From the NCBI GenBank assembly GCA_047967505.1, contig CM106539.1: a DNA stretch of 64,000 bases. One strand, written 5' to 3'. The stretch comes from Dipteris shenzhenensis. Lineage: Eukaryota > Polypodiophyta > Polypodiopsida > Gleicheniales. The translations under genes and the position numbers were made by a program. Shown one piece after another: positions 55,641 through 64,000 of this stretch (its first letter is position 1; each line of letters starts with the position of its first letter). A model generated the notes under the pieces. That model was given only the letters and a program-made list of their open reading frames with translations. It did not search any database and was not told where the DNA came from.

Positions 55641-55660
55641 AAATTGAGTGAGAGGGTGTG
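53985..55660. repeat. Compound microsatellite region, about 1.7 kb
   Basis: (GA)n at 53989-54048, AT-rich DNA (54049-54145), then alternating (GA)n and (GT)n with short linkers. (GATAGA)n covers about 54575-54714 (some 23 units) and (TATATT/ATGT)n about 55405-55535, ending in (GA)n to about 55638. Long frames through it (Ser-Leu, Ser-Ile, Arg-Glu dipeptides) come from the repeat and are not proteins. Within 54820-55300 a higher-order unit recurs: (GA)n, then (A)CAAAGTGAGTGAGAGGG or close variants, then (TG)n. Confidence 0.97.
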
Positions 55661-56122
55661 TGTGTGTGTGTGTGAGTTGCACAAAGCGACACTCATTCAA
55701 GAAGAACCACCCAAATAGCTAGAGGATGAAGGGAAAAATATAGGATGCTTTGTCGTCCCTCGACCAATTTGCCTACCTACACTGCCAACATTGACGAAAT
55801 GAAGGTAGAAACCTATGATGATGGTGAGGGAGAAGGGCTTGAGTGAGGCACCTTGCTAGGGTTGCTAGGTGTGAAAGGATGAGGCAAGCGACTTGCAACA
55901 AGGAAACTTACAATTACAAAGATAAAATCATGTTTTGGTAGCCTTGATAAAATGGTGGTGAGGATCCAATGCCCATGGATGCAACTTTGTGGGAGATGTG
56001 AGCAAGGATTACAATCGGATGACAACCCATGTCAAGGTTCAAAAAACTTAAATGGAAACTATATGGCGAGGGGAGGGGATAGTGGGAAGCTAGAGTGGAT
56101 GTCAAATTTGTTAGTGGAAAGT
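55661..56122. other. Flanking DNA left of Copia-B
   Basis: No gene recognised. The last five bases, AAAGT (56118-56122), are the left target duplicate of Copia-B. Confidence 0.5.
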
Positions 56123-56291
56123 TGTGGGGGTTAAAGGTCACTGTGCCTTAACCTCGGTTATGTACAATACTCAAACATATATAAATGAATGAAAAAGAAG
56201 ATTAGGGTGGTTCTGCACCCACCAAAACTTGTGTGGCTCTCTGTCTCTCTCTCTCCTTCTTCCATTCTTGCTTCTGTTGAGAGCACTCTCA
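56123..56291 (+). repeat. 5' LTR of Copia-B
   Basis: 169 bp, TG...CA. It contains ACATATATAAATG (TATA-like, about 56178-56186) and a short CT-rich run. It differs from the 3' LTR at about five sites, among them ACCTCGG/ACCCTGG and TTCTGTT/TTCCATT. Confidence 0.93.
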
Positions 56292-56293
56292 AC

Positions 56294-56305
56294 TGGTATC
56301 AGAGC
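56294..56305 (+). promoter_or_regulatory. Primer binding site of Copia-B, initiator-Met tRNA
   Basis: TGGTATCAGAGC, two bases downstream of the left LTR; the same primer type as in the 2.7-kb element at 5518. Confidence 0.92.
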
Positions 56306-57729
56306 CTGGGTGATCTAGCTGAGCGTGCGTGAATGCTTGAAGCTCAGCAGCTCTGTGGGAGGAAGGAGAAGCTTTGTGGGACGCTTTATGGGTGACTTTA
56401 CTTGCATCCGAGTGTGCAGAGACTTGGAGGAACCTTTGGAAAAGTCACTTTGGCTTTACGAAGTGGTTTTGAGAGCTTGTTAAGAGTTTTCAAAGAAAAA
56501 GTCGTTTTTTGAGCTTTTCCCTGTTCCGTTCGATGACAGAGACTCCGTATTGACTTGTAGAGGCAACTATTGCTTGCTTTTGGTGTCCACATTACTTCAG
56601 AAGCTTGGAAACACCTTCATTCTTGAATCTGGGATCATTTCATTGGATTTCTGACTCACTGTGTCAGTTTCTGCGTTTTTTGCCCGGGTGTTGGAACTCA
56701 AGTTTGGAACAACCATTTGCAGATCTGTCAGTTCCAGTGGACTCAGGAGGTCCTAAAACTTCTATGTTGCTCATCATTCGCACTCCGGTGGAGTTTACAA
56801 ACAGCTCTGTTTCCAAAAACGTTTTTTAGTCCGTGTGTTGGACCCAGTGATTGAGACCACGGTTTCTAAAACCGTCTATCCCATTGCGTTCCGGACGCCC
56901 AAAAACCCCTACCTATCAGTTCTTGCGTGATTCGGTGGAGGATTTTCAGAGTTATAGATCTCTATGTATTCGTTTTCGTCTCTCTGTTATGCATTTTTCA
57001 TTCTAAGGTTTTGAAACCTTAGATTTATGCCACATGGCAGTGGATAAGTGTTGACTCCCATTTCTCACTCATCGGTTGGGATTTTGGAGTTTTGGCAGAA
57101 AAGAGATATTTGCAGATTTTCTTGCTGAGTCCGATTATGCAATGGCGCCCATGTTTTGAGGCATCTCAGGTTCTATTTTCAGTAGCGCTCATTACCGTGG
57201 GACTATGATTTCTTGAGCATACCTTATGCAGATCACTCTGGTTGCAGTTTGAGCAGTGTGCGCTCATTCGTGGTATGCATTGGGTTGCAGTGGATGATTT
57301 ATAGGCCATTTGGATGCATTGCGGTCCTTGTTGGATGCGCTGATAGGCCCAAATTGCCTTGTGGGATGCTATTTTTTATGGACGCTTTGCACATGGATGC
57401 TATTTTATGCTAAGGGACAGCTTTGACACATTGCTGGTGATGCACTGATAGTGCTATGCTCTCTTGGATGAGATATTATTGATGCATATGCCAGTGGACA
57501 GTGTTTATGCTTGAGTCATTTGGCACTTATTGGCATTTTCTTTTGGGCCAGATTTGCTCATATGGATGCATAGTATATGCACATGAGTCAGATGCATCTT
57601 TTGATGCTTTGAGCTTTGAGTTTTGGTGACATTTCACTCTATTGTGGCATACACATTTGGGTGCACCTGGTATTTGGTGTGATTCTCTCTTGCAGGGACT
57701 AGCATTTGGGATTTTGTTTCATTTGCATC
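56306..57729 (+). other. Untranslated leader of Copia-B
   Basis: 1.4 kb between primer site and gag without a recognisable frame; it is T- and G-rich. Several TTTGCAGATT/TGGATGC-type words recur. It could hold packaging or translation signals. Confidence 0.6.
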
Positions 57730-60700
57730 ATGGCATCCTCTTCCATGTCTGAAAAGGATTTTTTCAGCATTAAAAAGTTTGATGGGACAAACTTTTCTTT
57801 GTGGAAAGAACAAATAAGGGATGTGCTTATTCAAAAGAAGCAGATTAAACCCTTGGCAGGGATTGAAGCTAAGCCTGCAAATATGTCTGAGGATGATTGG
57901 AATGAGTTGGATGCATTAGGAAAGTCTACTATTAGACTTCATCTTGCAGAGTCAGTTTATTTCACAGTAGTAAATGAGCAGACTACGGAAGATTTGTGTA
58001 AGAAACTGTGTGCCACTTATGAGAAGGAAACTGCCTCTAATAAAGTTTACCTCATGAAGAGGTTGTTTGAGCTGTAGATGAAGGAAGGGGTATCCATTGC
58101 TTCTCACTTGAATGAATTCAATATTCTTTTCAGCCAACTTCAGGCTCAGAAGATGAATTTTGATGCGGAGACTAAGGCAATATTTCTCTTATGTTCATTG
58201 CCATCCTCATGGGATACCTTCCGTACAGCTGTCAGTAACTCTGCACCTGGTGGAGTACTAAAATTTGATGATGTTGTAGGTAGCTTGTTGGCCGAGGAGA
58301 TTAGACGGAAGTCTATGGATGGCAACAAGCAGGATGCAGCCTTAAATGTGCAAAGGGGCAGATCACAGTTCAGGGGGAAGTCCCAAGAAAGAGGGAAGTC
58401 TCGTAGCAAATCCAGGGCACAGAACATTGAGTGTTACCATTGTGGCAAGAAGGGCCATATGAAAAAGAATTGCTACAAGCTGAAAAGAGAGCAAAAGGAT
58501 AAGAAAAAGAATGCAAATTGGGGTGCAAATCAAAAGGAAGAGAGTCCAAGGGAGGACAAGGGAAAAGTGAAGATCGAGGAGATCAATGCAGTCACACATG
58601 ATAGTGACAATGACGTTCTCTTCATGTCTAGTTTATCTATAGAGTTGCTTGCCACTTCAGATGATGCATATTCCCAGGATTGGATTTTGGATTCTGGTGC
58701 TTCATTCCATGTTACTCCCCATAGGGAATGGTTCTCCACTTATGACAGTGGAAAGACAGGTTGTGTGCATCTTGGAAATGACTATGCATGTGACATAGTG
58801 GGAGCAGGTGACATAAATTTTCTTTTGCAAATGGGTCTGCATTTGTTTTGAAACATGTGAGACATGTGCCTAAGCTGACCAAGAGTCTTATTTCAGTGGG
58901 TCAGCTAGATGATGCTGGTTTTCACACCACTTTTGGCTTTCAGAGTTGGAAAATTCAGAAGGGCTCTATGCTTTTGGCCAGGGGTGCCAAGTGTGGGACT
59001 TTGTATCCCTTATATGTATCAGGGGTATTTGATCATGTTGTTGCAATAACCGAGCAGCCAAGCACTTCTTTGTGGCATTGCAGGTTGGGGCACATGAGCC
59101 AGAATGGAATGAAACTCTTATGCCGTTTGGGTTATGTACCGCATTTGAGTTTCTTTGATTTTGAATTTTGTGAGCATTGTCTCTATGGGAAGCAAACTAA
59201 ATCAGCCCATAAAAGAAGGGGAAAGAAAGAGTTTGAAATGCTTGATTTGGTGCATTTAGATGTATGGGGTCCCATGCCTACACGGTCATTAAGCGGGGCT
59301 GAATACTATGTGACATTCATTGATGATGCAACTAGGAAAGTGTGGGCTTATGCTATAGCTCGGAAGAGTGATGTGTTCCAGGTATTTTAGAAATGGATGG
59401 CCTTGGTTGAGAATCAGTTAGGTAGAATGCTTAAATGCCTACGGACTGACAATGGTGGAGAGTATCTCTCTCATGACTTTCAGCATTTCTGTGATACGCG
59501 TGGGATTAAAAGGGAGCTCACATCCCCTCATACTCCAGAGCAAAATCCAGTTGCAGAAAAGATGAACCGTACCATTCAAGAAAGGTTGCAATGCATGCTT
59601 TCCAATGCAAGTCTTTTTGGTGGTTTTTGGGCTAAGGCAATGAAGACTGCAATGCATGTGATCAATAGATCACCTAGTAAGAGTTTGGATGGTGGTATTC
59701 CTGAAGAGGCATGGAGTGGCAAGAAGCCCTCTTACTCTCATTTGCATATATTTGGGTGTGAGGCATATGCACATGTGCCAAAAGAGCTTCGAAAGAAGCT
59801 AGATCCTAAGTCTAGGAAATGCATCTTTCTGGGTTATGGTGAAAGTGGAGAGATGGGCTATCATCTCTGGGATCCAGAAGCAAAGAAGATCATACGCAGC
59901 CATGATGTGGTCTTCAATGAGAAGAAGATGCATAAGGCACCCATGAGGGATGTGGAAATGAGGAGAATCACTTTCCAGGATGTGAATCCACCTGCATATG
60001 TTGATAGACAGCAAGCTGTCCATGCACCAAATGTGCAAGAAATGGTACCACCAAGTACTCCCACAGGTATACAATCAAGGGTAGATGATGGATCATCTAT
60101 TGGTGGAAATGATGAGCCAAATGTGGCTGATATGCAGGTGGGACAGCAAGCTGAAATGCCCTTGAGAAGATCATCTAGAGTGTCTAGACCACCTGATAAG
60201 TTTGTTCCAGGGGTAGACTATGTGATGCTTACTGATTGCGGGGAGCCTTCTTGCTACAGAGAGGCTATGATGCATGAGGATCAACGCAAGTGGGAGTATG
60301 CTATGCAATCAGAGATGAGTTCACTTATGAAGAATAAGACTTGGGACTTGGTTTCTTTGCCACATGGAAAGAAAGCATTGCCATGTAAATGGGTCTACAA
60401 AATGAAGGTCACAGGTGATGATGTGCCTAGGTACAAGGCCCGTTTGGTTGCTAAAGGGTTCAAGCAAGAGAAGGGTGTGGACTTTGATGAGATATTCTCT
60501 CCGTTGTGAAGATGACCACACTTAGATGCATGCTTGGACTAGTGGCATCAGAGGATATGGAGCTTATGCAGATGGATGTCAAGACAGCTTTCTTGCATGG
60601 GGATTTGCATGAGGAAATTTACATGATGCAGCCAGAAGGCTTTGAAGAAAAGGGCAAAGAGCATTTAGTTTGCAAGCTGAAGAAGAGTCTCTATGGTCTT

Positions 60701-61793
60701 AAGCAAGCACCTAGAGAATGGTATCAGAAGTTTGATGCTTTCATTCAATCCCAGGGTTTTAGAAGGAGTGAAATTGATCACTGCCTCTACATTAAAAGGG
60801 CTAAGGATAGTAGCCTGATAATCCTGGCACTATATGTGGATGATATGCTATTGGCTAGCAAGAATACTTATGAGCTAGATGCATTAAAGGCCAAGTTGCA
60901 TGAGGCCTTTGATATGAAGGATTTGGGATTTGCAGGTCATATTCTTGGTATGCGCATCACGCGTGATCGGAGTAGGAAACTCCTTTGGCTTTCACAAAAA
61001 GAGTATGTTACAAAAGTATTGCAGCGTTTCAATATGGAGGGGGGGAAGGCAGTGATTACTCCATTGCCTCCATATGTGAAACTGAGTCATACAGATAGTC
61101 CCAAATCAGATGAGGAGAGGGCCATGATGGCCAAGGTTCCTTATGCATCAGCAGTTGGGAGTCTTATGTATGCTATAATAGCTACTAGACCAGACATTGC
61201 ATTTGCAGTGGGAGTTGTTAGCCGGTATATGGCTAATCCAGGAAAGAGGCATTGGGAGGCAGTTAAGTGCATCATGAGGTACATGAAGGGTACCAAGGAG
61301 ATGTGCATTTGCTTTGGTAAAGGAGACATGCGTGTACTTGGGTACACAGATTCAGACTATGCAGGGCATGTGGATAGTAGGAGATCCACTTCTGGTTATG
61401 TGTTCACCTTTGCAGGTGGTGCAATGTCGTGGATGTCTCGCACACAGAAGTGCGTTGCTTTGTCTACCACAGAGGCTGAGTATGTTGCAGCCACAGAGGG
61501 TTGCAAGGAGGCTATATGGCTTGATCGGCTAGTGGGAGATTTGGGGATTCATACAGGTGTACGGACATTGCATAGTGATTCCATGAGTGCTATTTCAGCT
61601 AGCACGGAATCAGGTCTTTCATGCAAAGACCAAACACATTGAGGTCAGGTACCATTTCATCAGGGAGGTACTTGAGGACAAGCGCGTAGAGCTTGTCAAG
61701 GTTCATACATATGATAACCCTGCAGATATGCTGACAAAGAGTCTACCTAGTCAGCGGTTTGAGTATTGTCGTGTATTGATGGGCATTGGATAG
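57730..61793 (+). pseudogene. Copia-B gag-pol polyprotein with at least five lesions
   Basis: The ATG at 57730 (MASSSMSEKDFFSIKKFDGT) starts gag. The CCHC knuckle is CYHCGKKGHMKKNC (about 58432-58473) and the protease site is WILDSGASFHVT (about 58681). Integrase has CRLGH, HCLYGKQ and HLDVWG, FIDDATRK, TDNGGEYLS and TPEQN (58848-59580). RT has MDVKTAFLHGDL, LKQAPREWYQ and catalytic YVDDM (about 60835). RNase H has YTDSDYAG, STTEAEYVA and HSDSMSAI. Lesions: TAG at 58075-58077; a one-base change near 58820; TAG at 59388-59390; a one-base loss near 60505; a frame change near 61600. All catalytic motifs seen are intact, so the loss of function is recent. Order and motifs make the copia assignment certain. 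Confidence 0.95.
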
Positions 61794-61846
61794 TATGCTC
61801 ATTGGTTGTTCTCCCTTAAAGGCACATTGTCCTTTAAGTGGGAGGT

Positions 61847-62015
61847 TGTGGGGGTTAAAGGTCACTGTGCCTTAACCCTGGTTATGTACAATACTCAAAC
61901 ATATATAAATGAATGAAAAAGAAGATTAGGGTGGTTCTGCACCCACCAAAACTTGTGTGGCTCTCTGTCTCTCTCTCTCCTTCTTCCGTTCTTGCTTCCA
62001 TTGAGAGCACTCTCA
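61847..62015 (+). repeat. 3' LTR of Copia-B
   Basis: 169 bp, about 97% identical to the left LTR by eye, followed by the AAAGT target duplicate (62016-62020). Confidence 0.93.
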
Positions 62016-62020
62016 AAAGT

Positions 62021-62850
62021 GACCCACCACTATTGCGAATTATTCAACAAGGAAGAGGTTATGTGATGACATGGAGTTCGGAGGTCATTAGTAAAATGGG
62101 TGTGATAGAATTATGTTTGTGGTGATGAAGGGTGTAGTGGAGAGAATGGCTACAAGTTTGTGGTGATGGAGGGTTGCCAGCAAGATGGTGGCAATAGCCA
62201 TGGTTGCCCAAGCACCAAAGCTGGAAGTTGGGCTCAAGGAAGGGCTCTAGCAATGTGAGATATATGAGAATACATGAGATGGTGGTGGTGGTGCTATTGC
62301 TATGAAGGCAAAAATTTTTTGATTAGCAAGCGAACAATTTCTTCAAGTCCATGTTGTACTACTATCTTTGAGGCATGTTTTGATCTATGGAGAGCTTCTT
62401 TTTCTTTACATTTTGTGCCATTATATCACACTTTTGGTCTCCGAGCTTGAAGTTCATAAGTCCTCCAAAACAAGAAGCTTAAATACTTAGAGCTTGCTTG
62501 ATAAATCTATGTATGATGTTTTCTTCACCATTGATGTGCAAATTGCAAATGCACCCATTCAAGAAGGTATTCAAAAGTTCATTTCCACCATTTATCACCT
62601 ATATTGAGAATACTAATTTGGAAGAGAGTAGAATGACAAGTAAACTACATAGTGGAAAGAAAGAAATTGTAGGATGCAAAGATTTCATGAATCATCTCTC
62701 TTTTGGCAAATTTGAAATATCGAGATCATGATAAATCCTTTGAAACCATGTTTAAGAATGCAAATATGTGCAAGTTTGGGACGTAGAAGTTGATTTGGGC
62801 CGTTCTCTCTACTTCTTTGAATGCTAGAAATGGCCTTAGGAGTGCACACC
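62021..62850. other. DNA between Copia-B and the right-edge Ty3 element
   Basis: GTGGTGATGG-type short repeats at 62118-62300, then AT-rich sequence. No supported gene. Its right part is probably the leader of the Ty3 element that follows. Confidence 0.4.
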
Positions 62851-62851
62851 T

Positions 62852-63660
62852 TTGTTTGGGCCTAAATGTAGATACAAGGATTACAAGGAATGGGGGGCAG
62901 CAGTGAAGTTTGAGACCTTCAATGGTCATACAGACAGAATGAAGGCTCTTACCTTCTTGCAACAATTTGATTTGGCTTTTGCTGGAGGGTACTTCAAAGA
63001 GTCTTTGAAAATCAAGAAGGTAGCCACATTTCTTAAGGGAAATGCCATGCAGTGGTGGTCTAACCTTCTCCTTCAGAGCCAAACACCTGCTACATGGGTT
63101 GAATTTAAAAAGGCATTCTCAGCCGCATGGCTCACCACTACTTTTGAAGTTGATGTCATGACTCAGTGGCATAACTTGAATGCTAGGGAATGTAGGAATC
63201 TTGAGGATTACAACAAGAAGTTTTGGGATGCACTTCTACCTGTGAGCTCTTATAGAACCGTCCCCATTTCAGAGCAAGCTGAAAATTATTGTTGTGGTCT
63301 TCCCAAAGAGTTGAGGGACTATTGCACTAAGACACATATTTCCAGCATGTCACAACTGATAGAGAATGCCAACACAACTTACTCACTCATGCAGGGCAGA
63401 GTTTCACGTTTCAAGAGCAACTTCAAGGAGGAGCCAAAGAAACCACAACAAGCTGGAAAAGTTCCTATTAAATCAAAGTTTATGGCAGGACAAAGGAGAA
63501 ACAACAACCCTCTTCTCTCACTCCTGAGGAGAGGAACAAGTTGTTTACTGAAGGGAGGTGTTTCCTCTGCAAAGAGACGGGTGATAGGGCAGCAGATTGT
63601 CCTAACAAGAAGAGGAAAGAACCTGTAGCAACTCGGGATGACACTAATCAAGGCAATAGA
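62852..63660 (+). pseudogene. Ty3/gypsy gag at the right edge
   Basis: A gag domain: VKFETFNGHTDRMKALTFLQ, FLKGNAMQWWSNLLLQSQ and PATWVEFKKAFSAAW (about 62905-63130). No convincing ATG is seen, so the start is uncertain. After about 63490 the useful frame changes. It then gives LTPEERNKLFTEGRCFLCKE and TGDRAADC (about 63525-63605), a zinc knuckle in which the His of CCHC is Asp. It belongs to the same element as the protease segment that follows. Confidence 0.8.
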
Positions 63661-63799
63661 GATTATTGAGATTATGATACTAATCATAGACCCCAAAGGC
63701 AAGAAGCCCAAGCCAAGTGCCGGCCATATACCTGACATTATTGGGGGTGGGCATGATGAGAAGAAGACAGAGATGTGCAGAGCATGGGGCAAGCTACGG

Positions 63800-64000
63800 G
63801 ATTAGCATTGTCTATACTTCTTTGATTCAAGAGCCAAAGCAAATTTCATTACTCTTGAACTTGTAGCTCAGTTGGGTCTTCGAGAGGAGATTGGTCCTCT
63901 TTGTGAGGCCAACATGGCTAATCTGGAGCTTAGTACCCCTGTCACTCCTATCATAGGGAAGCTATGGATTCACATTCAGGGATATGTGGACTATGAGGAT
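63800..64000 (+). pseudogene. Ty3/gypsy protease start, cut by the window edge
   Basis: LYFFDSRAKANFITLELVAQ (about 63810-63870) is the retropepsin active-site region with D-S-R in place of D-S-G. The change GGA to AGA would disable the enzyme. The frame runs on to the edge (VTPIIGKLWIHIQGYVDYED), so RT should lie beyond 64,000. Confidence 0.65.

Larger units (their letters stand above)
56123..62015 (+). mobile_element. Copia-B: full-length Ty1/copia retrotransposon, 5,893 bp
   Basis: Two 169-bp LTRs (56123-56291 and 61847-62015) start TGTGGGGG and end CTCTCA. They are flanked by AAAGT on both sides (56118-56122, 62016-62020). A primer site (56294-56305) lies two bases after the left LTR and a purine tract (AAGTGGGAGG, 61836-61845) before the right one. 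I count about five differences between the LTRs (roughly 3%). One long coding region, gag to RNase H, carries at least five lesions. The untranslated leader (56306-57729) is 1.4 kb, long for a copia element. Confidence 0.97.

Noticed and set aside
1-64000. CRISPR arrays, rRNA genes, bacterial operons or viral structural genes
   Set aside because: None seen. Direct repeats present are tandem duplications, LTRs or microsatellites without regular spacers, and all coding relics are eukaryotic.

Overview
This is eukaryotic nuclear DNA from a land plant with a large, transposon-filled genome. The evidence is plant-type Ty1/copia elements primed by initiator-Met tRNA, a chromodomain Ty3 element, a plant-style hAT transposase, spliceosomal introns with GT-AG borders, and relics of plant genes (a KAPP-like FHA domain, a receptor-kinase fragment). 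A seedless vascular plant such as a fern or lycophyte is my best guess from the general look of the families, but nothing here proves it. I see no prokaryotic operon, CRISPR array, rRNA or true tRNA gene, and no host gene that is clearly intact.

Layout. 1-5.1 kb: 'Copia-A', a Ty1/copia element whose whole gag-pol (384-4760) lies in one frame broken only by eight stop codons. 5.19-7.90 kb: a young non-coding LTR element with two indistinguishable 325-bp LTRs, a 5-bp target duplication and a triplicated polypurine module. 7.9-14.3 kb: mostly anonymous DNA with a hAT-type MITE, a 551-bp-offset duplication and an FHA-domain relic. 14.3-14.8 kb: a LINE reverse-transcriptase scrap. 14.9-19.1 kb (minus): a Ty3 chromovirus without its integrase core and with a 115-bp inverted duplication inside pol. 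19.9-25.5 kb (minus): a decayed multi-exon gene with a ParB-like DGNHR motif, a beta-class (permuted) methyltransferase-like domain and an FCP1/HAD phosphatase-like exon; this is the most unusual locus. 27.0-31.9 kb: a SINE-like tRNA promoter, then a Ty3 element with a stand-alone RNase H upstream of gag. 33.2-37.7 kb (minus): a multi-exon DDE transposase-like gene, P/Kolobok-like in layout, with a Tudor-like C-terminal segment. 39-45 kb: small relics (kinase, LINE ORF1, Ty3 gag). 46.4-47.9 kb: tandem repeats holding a hAT-type MITE with a perfect target duplication. 48.1-50.3 kb (minus): a hAT transposase. 50.4-53.9 kb: duplicated microsatellite-bearing DNA. 54.0-55.7 kb: a compound microsatellite. 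56.12-62.02 kb: 'Copia-B', a full-length copia with 169-bp LTRs and target duplication AAAGT. 62.8-64 kb: the start of another Ty3 element running off the edge.

How it fits together. Almost everything is mobile or derived from mobile DNA, in different stages of decay. A recurrent lesion runs through unrelated elements: TAG where the family has Gln (CAG), and TGA or TAA where CGA or CAA would fit. That is what C-to-T change at methylated cytosines would leave. The youngest insertions are the 2.7-kb LTR element and, less so, Copia-B, whose LTRs differ at about five sites.
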